A stretch of DNA of 64,000 nucleotides from Sulfitobacter dubius (GTDB lineage: Bacteria; Pseudomonadota; Alphaproteobacteria; Rhodobacterales; Rhodobacteraceae). Position 1 is the first letter of the stretch. Each line of letters begins with the position of its first letter. Location: NCBI RefSeq assembly GCF_900113435.1, contig NZ_FOPG01000001.1, positions 1,695,726 through 1,759,725 on the forward strand, read 5' to 3'. A model generated the notes under the pieces. It was not told the origin of the DNA and made no database searches. It saw only the letters and a list, made by a program, of their open reading frames with translations. The position numbers and the translations under genes were made by a program. Positions 36,753 to 46,497 of this stretch are shown here, in pieces.

Positions 36753-37967
36753 TTAACGCTCCTTCAGCTTCGTTGCGTTGTTATAAACGTTCATCACCAT
36801 GGAGATACCCAGCGAAATCACGAGGTAGAACAGCATAAGCAGAACGACGCATTCAATCGCCCGCCCGGTCTGGTTCAGGGTGATCCCGCCCAGCGTTGCG
36901 GTGATGTCGGCATAGCCCACAAGGATCGCCAGCGACGAGTTCTTGGTGATGTTAAGATAGTTGGAGATCAGCGGCGGGATGATCACGCGCAGCGCCTGCG
37001 GCAGCACCACAAGGTTCATTACTCGCCCCGGACGCAGGCCCAGAGCGGCTGCGGCCTCTGACTGGCCGCGGCTTACCGCTTGAATGCCCGCGCGGACGTT
37101 CTCGGCGATGAAGGCACCGGTGTAGATCGACAGGGCGAACCACAGCGCGATCAACGGCGCGCCGATTTGGATGCCGCCACGGAAGTTGAAGCCTTTGAGC
37201 GCGGGGTAATCGAGCCCGATCGGCATGCCCATGATGAAGAACATGATGATCGTCGGCAGCAACAGGATCGCGACCGAAGGCCAAAGCATCGGCAGCAGGC
37301 GGCCCGTGTCATATAGCAGTTTCGTCGCATAGCGGCGGTAGGCGAAAACGCCGATCACCGAGGCGACGAAAGTCGCCATCACGATCATCGACCCCGGCCC
37401 CCAGACTGGCCCGGGAATATAGACGCCCCGGTTGGTGAAGGCGAAAGAGCCCAGCATCATGGTCGAGGCCGGATCGTCACCGCGGAAGGCCGAAGGCGCG
37501 GGCATCGCGGCGGTCATGATAGTGTAGATGATCAGAATCCAGATCAGCACCGGGATGTTGCGGAAAATCTCGACGTAGCCCGCCATCAGCTTGCGCACGA
37601 GCCAGTTGTTCGACAGGCGCAGAACCCCGGCGATGACGCCAAAGATCGTCGCGGTGACACAGGCAAGGAAGGACACCAGCAGCGTGTTGATGATACCCAC
37701 CCAAGCGGCCTGAAGGTTGGACGACTGGCTGGTATAGGGAATCAACGTTTGGTTGATGTCATAACCGGCTGGATTGCCGAGAAACTGGAAAGAAATGTTC
37801 AGGCCAGCGGCGCGCAGGTTGGCAGCAAGGTTAGAGCCCAGATACCAGATCGCCGTGACCAGCAGCGCCAGCGCAATCACCTGAAAGGTGATCGACCGAT
37901 AGCGGGTGTCGCTCAACAGCATAGATGGCCGGAACGACGCCTTGGGAGGGTCGGAGAATGTCGTCAT
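36753..37967 (-). CDS. bztB: Polar amino-acid ABC transporter, permease BztB/AapQ
   Basis: 404 residues. The N-terminus has a helix (FQVIALALLVTAIWYLGSNLA) and a large hydrophilic loop, as in AapQ; the permease core ends in the EAA loop SRGQSEAAAALGLRPGRVMNLVVLPQALR. It forms the transmembrane channel with BztC. It is separated from bztA by a 218-base gap with a strong hairpin. Confidence 0.95.
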   Translation of the reverse strand: MTTFSDPPKASFRPSMLLSDTRYRSITFQVIALALLVTAIWYLGSNLAANLRAAGLNISFQFLGNPAGYDINQTLIPYTSQSSNLQAAWVGIINTLLVSFLACVTATIFGVIAGVLRLSNNWLVRKLMAGYVEIFRNIPVLIWILIIYTIMTAAMPAPSAFRGDDPASTMMLGSFAFTNRGVYIPGPVWGPGSMIVMATFVASVIGVFAYRRYATKLLYDTGRLLPMLWPSVAILLLPTIIMFFIMGMPIGLDYPALKGFNFRGGIQIGAPLIALWFALSIYTGAFIAENVRAGIQAVSRGQSEAAAALGLRPGRVMNLVVLPQALRVIIPPLISNYLNITKNSSLAILVGYADITATLGGITLNQTGRAIECVVLLMLFYLVISLGISMVMNVYNNATKLKER

Positions 37968-38146
37968 GTATGTATCCCTGTGTTCCGGCTTGTTTTTTAT
38001 TGGTGCATTTAGCGCACCTTGGCCGAATCATTTTTGGTCGTTGATCGTTTTAGCCGATCGTGGGTTTTTATTGTCTTCTTAGCGCGTTGTTGTTCGCTTT
38101 GGAGTAGCTTGCTTTAGTTAAGTCCAAGTTACCCGGTTCCGAGGCA

Positions 38147-38176
38147 CAAGGGGCGCAGGAATTCCCGCGCCCCTTG
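38147..38176 (-). other. Strong hairpin between bztA and bztB
   Basis: CAAGGGGCGC pairs perfectly with GCGCCCCTTG (10 bp, 10-base loop), nine bases after the bztA stop. No T run follows on the minus strand. Hairpins of this kind after a binding-protein gene usually stabilise its mRNA so that it is made in excess over the membrane subunits. Confidence 0.6.
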
Positions 38177-38185
38177 GCAACTAAT

Positions 38186-39202
38186 TTAGCGTACTGGCGG
38201 TGCGTAGAGCAGGCCACCGTCTGTCCACTGAGCGTTCAGCCCACGTGCCAGACCGATAGGTGTCTCTTCGCCGATGTTCTTGGCAAAGATTTCACCGTAG
38301 TTGCCTTCGGCCATGATGGCGCGCTTGGCCCACTCATTGTCGAGGCCGATCATCTCACCCAGCGTACCCTCGGTGCCCAAAAGGCGAGCAATCTCAGGGT
38401 TGTTGGTGTTGCCGGTCATCTCTTCGATGTTAGCAGAGGTGATGCCCAGCTCTTCGGCTGCGATCAGCGCGTTCAGCACCCAGCGGGTGATGTCGCCCCA
38501 CTCGTTGTCACCGTGACGGACCAGCGGGCCGAGCGGCTCTTTCGAGATGATTTCGGGCAGCAGAACGTGGTCGCCAGGGGTTTCAAAGGTCGCACGTGTG
38601 GCGGCCAGACCGGAGGCGTCAGTTGTGTAGGTGTCGCAGGCACCGGCAAGGTACTGCTGCTGGCCTTCGGCGTTGGTTTCAACCGGAACGGGCTCGTAGC
38701 TGATGTTGTTCTTGCGGAAGAAGTCCGCGAGGTTCAGCTCGGTTGTGGTGCCGGTCTGGATGCAGACGGTCGCGCCGTCCAGATCCTTCGCCGAGGAAAC
38801 GCCAAGCGCTTTCGGAACCATGAAGCCCTGACCGTCGTAGTAGTTCACGCCGATGAAATCGAATTTCAGGTCGGTGTCACGGCTGAAGGTCCATGTGGTG
38901 TTCCGTGCGAGGAAGTCGATCTCGCCCGAAGCCAGCGCGGTGAAGCGGGTTTTGCCAGTTGTCGGAACGAATTCCACGGCGTTCTTGTCGCCCAGAACGG
39001 CTGCGGCAACGGCACGGCACACGGCCACGTCGAAACCTTCCCATTCGCCGTTGGCGTTAGGCGCGGCAAAGCCTGCAAGGCCTGTGGTCACGCCACAGTT
39101 CAGCTTGCCACGGGCTTTGACGTCATCGAGCGTGGCGGCGCCAGCAGCACCGGCCGCAAGGCCAGCAACGGTCAGCGCGCCAAAAATTACGGTTTTTTTC
39201 AT
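38186..39202 (-). CDS. bztA: Polar amino-acid ABC transporter, periplasmic binding protein
   Basis: 338 residues from the ATG at 39202, which follows AGGAAGAGGT; an upstream start at 39235 is not supported. The signal peptide is MKKTVIFGALTVAGLAAGAAGA. The mature protein shows LDDVKARGKLNCGVTTGLAGF, GFDVAVCRAVAAAVLGD and FDFIGVNYYDGQGFMVP, the landmarks of the Bzt/Aap glutamate-family binding proteins. It is the first gene of the bztABCD operon. Confidence 0.95.
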   Translation of the reverse strand: MKKTVIFGALTVAGLAAGAAGAATLDDVKARGKLNCGVTTGLAGFAAPNANGEWEGFDVAVCRAVAAAVLGDKNAVEFVPTTGKTRFTALASGEIDFLARNTTWTFSRDTDLKFDFIGVNYYDGQGFMVPKALGVSSAKDLDGATVCIQTGTTTELNLADFFRKNNISYEPVPVETNAEGQQQYLAGACDTYTTDASGLAATRATFETPGDHVLLPEIISKEPLGPLVRHGDNEWGDITRWVLNALIAAEELGITSANIEEMTGNTNNPEIARLLGTEGTLGEMIGLDNEWAKRAIMAEGNYGEIFAKNIGEETPIGLARGLNAQWTDGGLLYAPPVR

Positions 39203-39396
39203 TTTTACCTCTTCCTGATAGTCCGCCACGTTCACTGGCGGTTAATCCGACGCCAAGTGACGCCGAAAGCGATCATGTGCAGGGTCTCCCCTGCTCAATG
39301 GAAAGCAGTGTGGGCGGATTCAGGTTTGAAGGTCAAGGGCGCGATGGGCAAATTTAGAACGTGATTTGCCCATCCGCACGCAAAGCTTTTAGCAAG

Positions 39397-40110
39397 TTAA
39401 GCAGCCTTGGAAAGCACAATCATTGCACATGCATGTAAAAATGCCTGCCGCTTAATTTCGGCCTCTTGCTCGGCCACGTCATCGCGGCCCCATTGCTCAG
39501 CCTGCCAAACCTCATCCAAGCGCGAAAGCGCCCATATTTTTTGAGGGTCAAACGCCTGTTCATAGGCGGCAAAGCCCAGCACCAGCGAGCCGGTCAAGCT
39601 TACGAGATCATGAAATGCTGCCAGTTCAAAAGCATCCAGCGCAGCCGTCCGGCGGTGCATTTCGGCCAAAGCGTCAGGCGATTGCGGCTGATGCATAATG
39701 CCCTGCCGCGTCTCTAAATTGACGCCAAGGAACGCAGCGGCCCAATCAAGCATCGGATCCCATTCAGCCGCCTGCCGCGCCACCAATTCTGCGGGATTGT
39801 CGGCGCGGTAGCACAGAAGATCACTGTCGCCATAAGCGGCCAGCATATCAACGACCTCATCCTTTTGCACCGCGACCTTATCAATCGCCGCATTGGCGGT
39901 CTTGGTCACCGGCATGGTGCGCGGGTCAATCTGTTTCTCTTGCGCTTGCCATTCGGCGGCCACGGCTTCTGCCATGGCACGGGTCGGCAAGGTCAGCGGG
40001 CGTTTGGCCGGTGTTTTCACCCGGCGGCCATCCAGTTCGACGGTAAAGCCGCCATCGACCTCGACCACGGCAGCATCTTTCCAAAAACGTTTGGCTTTCC
40101 AGTCACTCAT
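39397..40110 (-). CDS. ATP12-family F1-ATPase assembly chaperone
   Basis: 237 residues from MSDWKAKRFWKDAAV; the reading frame is open further upstream through the HAD gene, which is a shadow. ATP12 landmarks include FTVELDGRRVKTPAKRPLTLPT, VAAEWQAQ, IDPRTMPVTKTANAAID and DSDLLCYRAD. It binds the alpha subunit of F1-ATPase during assembly. The gene overlaps the HAD phosphatase gene by four bases. Confidence 0.93.
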   Translation of the reverse strand: MSDWKAKRFWKDAAVVEVDGGFTVELDGRRVKTPAKRPLTLPTRAMAEAVAAEWQAQEKQIDPRTMPVTKTANAAIDKVAVQKDEVVDMLAAYGDSDLLCYRADNPAELVARQAAEWDPMLDWAAAFLGVNLETRQGIMHQPQSPDALAEMHRRTAALDAFELAAFHDLVSLTGSLVLGFAAYEQAFDPQKIWALSRLDEVWQAEQWGRDDVAEQEAEIKRQAFLHACAMIVLSKAA

Positions 40111-40790
40111 GCGGGAATGCTCCAGATCTGTTCCAGCAGGGCGGGTAGCGCCGCGAAGTCCTCGACAAGATGCGCGGCAGCGGCCAGCCGTTCCGGGCCG
40201 TGATAGCCCCATTTCACGCCGATCCCAGTCACCCCGGCAGCGGCGGCCATGTCCATGTCGAACGAAGTGTCGCCGATCATAACCGTCGCGTCTGGCCCGA
40301 CCCCGGCATCCGCCATCGCCTGATGGATCATCGAAGGATGCGGTTTTGAAGGATGAAAATCCGCAACTTGCTGGGTTATGAACAACCCTTCCAGCCCATG
40401 GCCCGCGATCAGCTTGTCCAAACCGCGCTTTGATTTGCCCGTGGCAACACCCAAAAGCACCTCTGGCTCAGCGTGAAGACAGCGCAGTGTTTCTGCCGCG
40501 CCGGGATAGAGCGGCGAAGACTGCGCCACCCCGGCCTCTGCCCGAAGGGTCATGTAAGACGTCTTATAGGCCTCAACCATCACAAGGTGATCCCCGGCAG
40601 AGCGCGTAGGGGCAAGTGTCGGCAGCGCCACATCAAGTGACAAACCAACTATCGATAGGATTTCATTGCGCGATGGAACAGGCGCGTCCACGGCTGCAAA
40701 CGCCGCCGTCATCGCGGCAATGATATCAGCCTGACTGTCGACGAGCGTGCCGTCGACGTCAAAGATCACTAAGCGCAGCGGCTTGCTCAT
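40107..40790 (-). CDS. HAD-family hydrolase, phosphoglycolate-phosphatase-like
   Basis: 227 residues. HAD motif I is VIFDVDGTLVDSQ, a helical cap follows, motif II is VATGKSKRG, motif III Lys lies in HPSKPHPSM and motif IV is MIGDTSFDMDMA. The Gph-like substrate is not determined. It overlaps the RluA gene by four bases and the ATP12 gene by four. Confidence 0.9.
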   Translation of the reverse strand: MSKPLRLVIFDVDGTLVDSQADIIAAMTAAFAAVDAPVPSRNEILSIVGLSLDVALPTLAPTRSAGDHLVMVEAYKTSYMTLRAEAGVAQSSPLYPGAAETLRCLHAEPEVLLGVATGKSKRGLDKLIAGHGLEGLFITQQVADFHPSKPHPSMIHQAMADAGVGPDATVMIGDTSFDMDMAAAAGVTGIGVKWGYHGPERLAAAAHLVEDFAALPALLEQIWSIPA

Positions 40791-41833
40791 TGCAACGACT
40801 CAAACGGGTCTTCATCAGCCAAGTCTTCGGTCCAGCCGAAGGTGTCCCAGCTATGCTTCATATGATCCGGCAGCTCAGCCGTGATCGTGACAACCTTGCG
40901 CGTCTGAGGATGCTCAAACCGCATCATCCGCGCGTGCAGATGCAGCTTTTTCGAGATGATCCCGCCCAGTTGTGCGCCCCAACCATCGCCAAGGTTCTCT
41001 TGACCAGAGCCGCCGTATTTCCCGTCACCGACGATCGGATGTCCGATCTCGGCCATATGCGCACGCAACTGGTGGGTACGACCCGTGACCGGCTCCATCG
41101 CCACCCAAGACGCGCGCGAGCCGACGCGGAACAGCGTGGCGTAAAGTGTATGCGCGCGTTTCGCGCCCGGCGTCGCATCCATGTCGCGCGGATGCACGGC
41201 AATCATCTTTTCGCCCTCCCCGCTGCGGCCATGACCGCCTGCTTTGACGAGGCCATATTTGATCTCGCCCAGGTAGGGCGTCGGAACACCGGCCACGATG
41301 GCCCAGTAAATCTTGCGGGTCTCACGGTGGCGCATCGCCGCCGTCAGCGCCTTGGCCGCCAGACGTGTGCGCGCCAGCAGCAGCACGCCAGAGGTGTCGC
41401 GGTCCAACCGGTGCACCAGACGTGGCTTTTCCTCGGCGTCAAAGATCAGCGCTTCCGAGAGCGCATCGACATGGCGGTCCGCCTGCCCCGAGCCGCCCTG
41501 CACCGCCAGACCGGGCGGCTTGTTCAGCGCAATCAAATGATCGTCGCGGTAAATCACGCAGTTGCGGATCATCTTGGCGTCGGCATCGGTGATCCGCGTC
41601 CGCTTGGGCGGCGGCGGAGGCGCGCTGTCGGGCAGCGGCGGCACGCGCACCTCTTGGCCCGCCTCCAGCCGCGTGTTGGCCTTGACCCGGCCCCCATCGA
41701 CACGGATTTCGCCCTTGCGGCACATCTTCTCGATGAGCCCTTGGTTGATCTGCGGAAACATCCGCTTGAACCAACGGTCCAGCCGCTGGTCGCCATCGCC
41801 CACGGCGACGGTAATGGTTTGTACGCGGCTCAT
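40787..41833 (-). CDS. RluA/RluC-family pseudouridine synthase
   Basis: 348 residues. An S4 domain (LDRWFKRMFPQINQGLIEKMCRKGEIRVDG, in pieces) precedes the synthase domain with the catalytic Asp in HRLDRDTSGVLLLAR and the RTHQLRAHMA motif. It likely modifies 23S rRNA, as RluC does. Gene order here is crcB, RluA, HAD, ATP12, each with four-base overlaps, an operon typical of roseobacters. Confidence 0.92.
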   Translation of the reverse strand: MSRVQTITVAVGDGDQRLDRWFKRMFPQINQGLIEKMCRKGEIRVDGGRVKANTRLEAGQEVRVPPLPDSAPPPPPKRTRITDADAKMIRNCVIYRDDHLIALNKPPGLAVQGGSGQADRHVDALSEALIFDAEEKPRLVHRLDRDTSGVLLLARTRLAAKALTAAMRHRETRKIYWAIVAGVPTPYLGEIKYGLVKAGGHGRSGEGEKMIAVHPRDMDATPGAKRAHTLYATLFRVGSRASWVAMEPVTGRTHQLRAHMAEIGHPIVGDGKYGGSGQENLGDGWGAQLGGIISKKLHLHARMMRFEHPQTRKVVTITAELPDHMKHSWDTFGWTEDLADEDPFESLQ

Positions 41834-42183
41834 GCCAACACCTCTCGGGCCAACCAGAGGCCCAGCAAACAGGCGGCCAGCGACAAGATCACCGAGGCCC
41901 CCACATATGAAAATGCGACCCCTGCGCGGCCCGCTTCAAGCAGCCGCAGGGTATCGAGTGAAAACGCCGAAAAAGTGGTAAAACCACCCAGCAGCCCGGT
42001 CATCAAGAAGGGCAGCAGCAGCGACGTCTTGTCGGCCAGCACCCAGACCACGCCAATCGCCAGCGAGCCAGTGACATTGACGGCCAAGGTGCCCAGCGGA
42101 AAGCCCACCGCGACCCCGACAAGGAACCGCAAGCTGGCGCCCAAAGCGCCGCCGAGGGCCACCATGATCAGTGTTTTCATCAT
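41830..42183 (-). CDS. crcB: Fluoride exporter CrcB/Fluc
   Basis: 117 residues from MMKTLIMVALGGALGASLRF; the frame opens further upstream but that part is a shadow of the rarA end. Four membrane helices and the family motif GGALGASLRFLVG, together with GLLGGFTTFSAFSLD (the Na+/fluoride-lining segment), are clear. Two copies dimerise in dual orientation. No fluoride riboswitch is evident in the short space upstream. Confidence 0.93.
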   Translation of the reverse strand: MMKTLIMVALGGALGASLRFLVGVAVGFPLGTLAVNVTGSLAIGVVWVLADKTSLLLPFLMTGLLGGFTTFSAFSLDTLRLLEAGRAGVAFSYVGASVILSLAACLLGLWLAREVLA

Positions 42184-42214
42184 CGACACCCCATCGCGCG
42201 GGCGCGGCCCGGAG

Positions 42215-43525
42215 TCAAGTTTTCCGCTTGGCGCGCAGCCCTGCAAAGTAATCCTGTCGCTTTTTCAACTCGCGCTCGAAACCGCGTTCGACCGGCTCGT
42301 ACAGGCTGGGCCGCGCCATCGTATCGGGAAAGTAGTTCTGCCCCGAAAATCCATCCTCGGCATCATGGTCATAGGCATAGCCGCTGCCGTAGCCTTGCTC
42401 CTTCATCAGCTTTGTCGGCGCGTTGAGGATATGTTTGGGCGGCGGCTCTGACCCGGTGCTGCGGGCCAGTTTGCGCGCGCCTTTATAGGCCTTGTAAACC
42501 GCGTTCGATTTTGGCGCGAGGCAGATGTAGGTCAACGCTTGCGCTATGGCCAACTCCCCCTCGGGACTCCCAAGCCGCTCGTATGTCTCCCAAGCCTGAA
42601 GGCAAAAGGCCTGCGCCTGCGGATCGGCAAGGCCCACATCCTCGACCGCCATTCGGGTAATACGGCGCATCAGATAACGGGGGTCTTCGCCCCCCTCCAG
42701 CATCCGCCCCAGCCAATAGAGCGCCGCGTCGGGGTCTGACCCGCGCATAGACTTATGCAGGGCGGAAATGAGGTTGTAATGCGAATCGCCTGACTTGTCG
42801 TACTGTGCCGCACGGCGCATCAAGCGTTTGGAGAGCCCGGTTTTATCGAGCAATTCATTGCCCTTCCACGCAGTCACCTGTTCGATCAGGTTCAGCAAAG
42901 CGCGCCCGTCGCCATCGGCCATTTCCAATAGCGCCTCGCGGGCGTCAGGTTGTAACGGCAATGGCTTGCCTAGCTCCTGCTCTGCCCGTTGCGCCAATCG
43001 TTCAAGATCGTCATGCGGCAAGCGCTCTAATACCAGTACCTGCGCCCGAGAAAGCACCGCGGCGTTTAGTTCAAAGCTGGGGTTTTCCGTTGTGGCACCA
43101 ACCAGAAGGATCGTTCCATCCTCCATATGCGGCAGAAACCCGTCTTGCTGCGCTTTGTTGAAGCGGTGGATTTCATCGACAAACAGCAGCGTCCCCTGCC
43201 CCTGTCGCCGCCGCAGCTTGGCCGCGTCAAAAACCTTGCGCAGTTCCGGTACGCCAGAGAAAATTGCGCTGATTTGTACGAAATGTAGATCTGTCTCATC
43301 CGCCAAAAGACGCGCGATGGTCGTCTTTCCCACCCCCGGAGGGCCCCAAAAGATCAGCGACGACAATGCACCCGACGCGAGCATTACCGTCAGCGGCGCA
43401 TCGGGGCCAAGCACTTGTTCCTGCCCGATAACCTCCGCCAATGCGCGCGGGCGCAAGCGGTCTGCCAATGGTCGGTGGCCGCTTTCTGCTGCCGCTGCGT
43501 CACTGTCGCCGAATAAATCCGCCAT
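42215..43525 (-). CDS. rarA: Replication-associated recombination protein A
   Basis: 436 residues. Walker A is FWGPPGVGKTT, Walker B is LLFVDEIHRFNKAQQD, sensor 1 is LVGATTENPSF, and the C-terminal tetramerisation domain has LISALHKSMRGSDPDAALYWL and PRYLMRRITRMAVEDVGLADP. RarA (MgsA) acts at stalled replication forks. Its stop is about 30 bases from crcB. Confidence 0.95.
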   Translation of the reverse strand: MADLFGDSDAAAAESGHRPLADRLRPRALAEVIGQEQVLGPDAPLTVMLASGALSSLIFWGPPGVGKTTIARLLADETDLHFVQISAIFSGVPELRKVFDAAKLRRRQGQGTLLFVDEIHRFNKAQQDGFLPHMEDGTILLVGATTENPSFELNAAVLSRAQVLVLERLPHDDLERLAQRAEQELGKPLPLQPDAREALLEMADGDGRALLNLIEQVTAWKGNELLDKTGLSKRLMRRAAQYDKSGDSHYNLISALHKSMRGSDPDAALYWLGRMLEGGEDPRYLMRRITRMAVEDVGLADPQAQAFCLQAWETYERLGSPEGELAIAQALTYICLAPKSNAVYKAYKGARKLARSTGSEPPPKHILNAPTKLMKEQGYGSGYAYDHDAEDGFSGQNYFPDTMARPSLYEPVERGFERELKKRQDYFAGLRAKRKT

Positions 43526-43701
43526 ACTACCCCCTAGGCCGCTGCGCCGATCACGGCGGTTGTGTCATAATGCGAGCGCAGATGGCCAACCCTGCTTGGT
43601 GCAGCCAGCGGTATTAAGAACGCCAAAAAGTATCTCATACGTCCTGATATGCGCAGCCGCCTTCACTGGTGCAACTGCCTATCCCTACGCCGCCAAAAGA
43701 A

Positions 43702-43727
43702 AAAGCCCCGCCAGATGGCAGGGCTTT
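43702..43727 (-). terminator. Intrinsic terminator of the alpha ribosomal operon
   Basis: AAAGCCC with GGGCTTT and inner GCC/GGC pairs form the stem; on the minus strand TTTTCTTTT follows. It lies 22 bases after rplQ. Confidence 0.8.
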
Positions 43728-43749
43728 CCAATCCGCAATCTGCGAAATC

Positions 43750-44166
43750 TTATTCTGCGGCTTCTTCTTCAGCCAGACGCGCTTTGTCTGCGGCGCCTTT
43801 GGCGTCGCGGTCGCGGTCGACGAATTCGATGATCGCCATAGGCGCCATGTCACCATAGCGGAAGCCAGCTTTCAGCACGCGAACGTAACCACCTTGGCGG
43901 TCTTTGTAGCGCGGGCCGAGGATGTCGAACAGTTTCGCGACATACTGGTCTTCTTTCAGCTTGCTTGCGGCCTGACGGCGGGCGTGCAGATCGCCACGTT
44001 TGGCCAGCGTGATCATCTTTTCGATGATCGGCTTCAGTTCCTTGGCTTTCGGCAAGGTTGTTTTGATTTGCTCATGCTCGATGAGCGAGCCTGCCATGTT
44101 CGAGAACAGCGCCTTGCGGTGTTCATGTGTACGGTTCAGGCGGCGGTATCCACGTGCGTGACGCAT
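43750..44166 (-). CDS. rplQ: Ribosomal protein bL17
   Basis: 138 residues. [20 protein letters not shown] and [24 protein letters not shown] define L17. The C-terminal tail is acidic (LAEEEAAE). It is the last gene of the cluster, followed by a terminator. Confidence 0.97.
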   Translation of the reverse strand: MRHARGYRRLNRTHEHRKALFSNMAGSLIEHEQIKTTLPKAKELKPIIEKMITLAKRGDLHARRQAASKLKEDQYVAKLFDILGPRYKDRQGGYVRVLKAGFRYGDMAPMAIIEFVDRDRDAKGAADKARLAEEEAAE

Positions 44167-44271
44167 TGTCTTACTCCAATCGTGATGCCCTCTACGGGCG
44201 GTTTTGCTTTGTCTGGCCCGCGATGCGTGTCACGGGCTCTCCTTGGGGCTTGCACCCGGTCGTAACGGTGC

Positions 44272-44320
44272 CCGATTTCTTTTGAAGAAATCGGCCCGGA
44301 AACTTTGAAAGTTTCCGGGG
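44272..44320 (-). other. Two tandem stem-loops between rpoA and rplQ
   Basis: CCGATTTCTT with AAGAAATCGG (44272-44294) and CCGGAAACTTT with AAAGTTTCCGG (44296-44318) are perfect stems of 10 and 11 bp with three-base and one-base loops. No T run follows on the minus strand. They lie in the 163-base gap and may be processing or attenuation elements. Confidence 0.5.
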
Positions 44321-44329
44321 CCGTGTCTC

Positions 44330-45346
44330 TTAGAACGAATCCTCGAACTTCTTGGCGAGGTCTTCGATGTTCTCTGGCGGCCAGTCCTCGACGTCCATGC
44401 CAAGGTGCAGGCCCATACCCGACAGCACTTCCTTGATCTCGTTCAAAGACTTGCGGCCAAAGTTCGGCGTGCGCAGCATTTCGGCTTCGGTCTTCTGGAT
44501 CAGGTCGCCGATATAGACGATGTTGTCGTTCTTCAGGCAGTTTGCCGAACGTACAGACAGTTCCAACTCGTCGACTTTCTTGAGCAGCAACGGGTTGAAC
44601 TCAAGACCATCGTCGTCGTCCTGACGGGACGCCGATTCCGGCTCGTCGAAGTTGACGAAGATGCCCAGCTGATCCTGCAGGATGCGCGCGGCGAAGGCTA
44701 CGGCGTCATCCGGCGTGATGGAACCGTCTGTTTCGACTTTCATGGTCAGCTTATCATAGTCCAGCACCTGGCCCTCACGGGTGGGCTGCACGTCATAGGA
44801 GACCTTCTTGACCGGCGAATAAATCGCGTCGATCGGGATCAGACCGATGGGCGCATCTTCCGGCTTGTTCTTGTCGGCAGAGACATAGCCCTTGCCAGTG
44901 TTGACGGTCAGTTCCATGTAGACATCTGCACCATCGTCAAGGTGGCAGATCACATGCTCGCGGTTCAGAATCTCGATACCGGCGGATTCGGAGATGTCAC
45001 CGGCAGTGACAACGCCCGGACCCTTCGCAGAGATCGACAGGCGCTTGGGCCCTTCGACTTCCATGCGCAGGCTAACGCCTTTGAGGTTCAGGATGATGTC
45101 GGTCACGTCTTCGCGCACACCGGCCACGGAGGAAAACTCGTGCAGCACGTTGTCGATCTGCACGGATGTGATTGCCGCACCCTGGAGCGACGACATCAGC
45201 ACGCGGCGCAGCGCGTTGCCGAGCGTCAGGCCAAAGCCCCGCTCCAGCGGTTCTGCCATAACAGTTGCTTGACGGGCTGGGTCATTGCCCGGCTTGACGT
45301 CCAGCTGTTGCGGCTTGATCAATTCAGCCCAATTTTTGTGGATCAT
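44330..45346 (-). CDS. rpoA: RNA polymerase alpha subunit
   Basis: 338 residues from [17 protein letters not shown]; the longer frame upstream is not conserved sequence. The N-terminal dimerisation domain has [25 protein letters not shown], and the C-terminal domain has [23 protein letters not shown] with [14 protein letters not shown], which contact UP elements and activators. Length is normal for alphaproteobacteria. Confidence 0.97.
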   Translation of the reverse strand: MIHKNWAELIKPQQLDVKPGNDPARQATVMAEPLERGFGLTLGNALRRVLMSSLQGAAITSVQIDNVLHEFSSVAGVREDVTDIILNLKGVSLRMEVEGPKRLSISAKGPGVVTAGDISESAGIEILNREHVICHLDDGADVYMELTVNTGKGYVSADKNKPEDAPIGLIPIDAIYSPVKKVSYDVQPTREGQVLDYDKLTMKVETDGSITPDDAVAFAARILQDQLGIFVNFDEPESASRQDDDDGLEFNPLLLKKVDELELSVRSANCLKNDNIVYIGDLIQKTEAEMLRTPNFGRKSLNEIKEVLSGMGLHLGMDVEDWPPENIEDLAKKFEDSF

Positions 45347-45460
45347 GCGTCCCTCCATCCTTGCTTGTGCCTCATGTCCAAATGACACAAACGCTCGAGG
45401 TTTCTGAAAAGCGGTATGGGGCCGCACGTAAGGCGCGACCCCATGTCAAACAATCCCGAC

Positions 45461-45850
45461 TTAAACGCGGCGGCGTTTGGGCGGGCGGCAACCGTTGTGG
45501 GCCATCGGGGTCACATCACGGATCGACGTGATGTTGAAACCGGCAGCAGCCAGAGCGCGCAGTGCGGATTCACGGCCGGAACCGGGGCCTTGCACTTCGA
45601 CTTCCAGCGTCTTGACGCCGTGATCCTGAGCTTTGCGGCCAGCATCTTCTGCGGCCATCTGAGCTGCGTAAGGTGTCGACTTACGCGACCCTTTGAAGCC
45701 CATGGTGCCAGCGGAGGACCAGGAGATTGCGTTGCCTTGAACATCCGAGATCAGGATCTTGGTGTTGTTAAAGCTTGAGTTCACATGCGCCACACCTGCG
45801 GCGATGTTCTTGGAGACCTTACGCTTGGTCTTTGTCTTATCGCGTGCCAT
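45461..45850 (-). CDS. rpsK: Ribosomal protein uS11
   Basis: 129 residues; [37 protein letters not shown] and the C-terminal [12 protein letters not shown] are invariant S11 features. It follows rpsM by 15 bases. Confidence 0.97.
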   Translation of the reverse strand: MARDKTKTKRKVSKNIAAGVAHVNSSFNNTKILISDVQGNAISWSSAGTMGFKGSRKSTPYAAQMAAEDAGRKAQDHGVKTLEVEVQGPGSGRESALRALAAAGFNITSIRDVTPMAHNGCRPPKRRRV

Positions 45851-45865
45851 TGATCAGACCCTCCC

Positions 45866-46234
45866 TTATTTCTTCTTGCCAGCAATGGCCTTTGCGGGGC
45901 CTTTGCGGGTGCGAGCATTGGTGTGGGTACGCTGACCACGGACGGGCAGGTTACGACGATGGCGCAGGCCACGGTAGCAACCAAGGTCCATCAGACGCTT
46001 GATGTTCATCTGCGTGTCACGACGCAGGTCGCCTTCGACGGTGTAGTTGGCGTCGATGTGCTCACGCACGGCCAGAACTTCGGCGTCGGAGAGTTCGTTA
46101 ACGCGACGGGTCGCGTCGATGCCAACGGCTTCGCAAATGGCTTTGGCGGAGGAGGTGCCAATACCGGTGATATAGGTGAGGGCGATTGGAACCCGCTTTG
46201 CAGTCGGGATGTTTACGCCGGCAATACGTGCCAC
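45866..46234 (-). CDS. rpsM: Ribosomal protein uS13
   Basis: 122 residues from a GTG at 46234 ([19 protein letters not shown]), preceded by AAGGA. An upstream frame to 46366 is not L/S-protein sequence. The C-terminal [19 protein letters not shown] is typical of S13, which contacts tRNA and the subunit bridge. Confidence 0.97.
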   Translation of the reverse strand: MARIAGVNIPTAKRVPIALTYITGIGTSSAKAICEAVGIDATRRVNELSDAEVLAVREHIDANYTVEGDLRRDTQMNIKRLMDLGCYRGLRHRRNLPVRGQRTHTNARTRKGPAKAIAGKKK

Positions 46235-46390
46235 GTTAGCTATTCCTTTTCGTTGCGGGTCCGTCGTTCCAGACCCTTTTTTCACAACACAAGCCCGAGG
46301 CGATAAGGCCATCGGGCTGAGGCTGATCAGGTGATCTTGCGGGGTTGGGCTGAACCCTTGCCACAATTTGATTCTCTCGCGAGATAGGGG

Positions 46391-46434
46391 TGACTATGAG
46401 GTTTTGCGCAGGGCGTCAAGCCACTGCGCAAAAC
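46391..46434 (-). promoter_or_regulatory. Candidate rpsM promoter inside a 10-bp inverted repeat
   Basis: On the minus strand TTGACG (46414-46419), 17 bases, TAGTCA (46391-46396) precede rpsM by about 155 bases. GTTTTGCGCA (46401-46410) and TGCGCAAAAC (46425-46434) form a perfect inverted repeat that brackets the -35 element. The repeat could be an adk terminator-like hairpin or an operator. Confidence 0.45.
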
Positions 46435-46497
46435 TGTGCTGCCGATGCGCCATCTAGGGAAAGAGAGCGTCGCCGCCTGCCCTTCCCTGCGACCCGA

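Noticed and set aside
38174..39364. 396-residue plus-strand frame
   Set aside because: It is the antisense of bztA, caused by high third-position GC.
40790..42451. 553-residue plus-strand frame
   Set aside because: Antisense shadow of the RluA, crcB and rarA genes.
43526..43701. Gap between rarA and rplQ
   Set aside because: Apart from the alpha-operon terminator at its edge, no gene or repeat can be supported.
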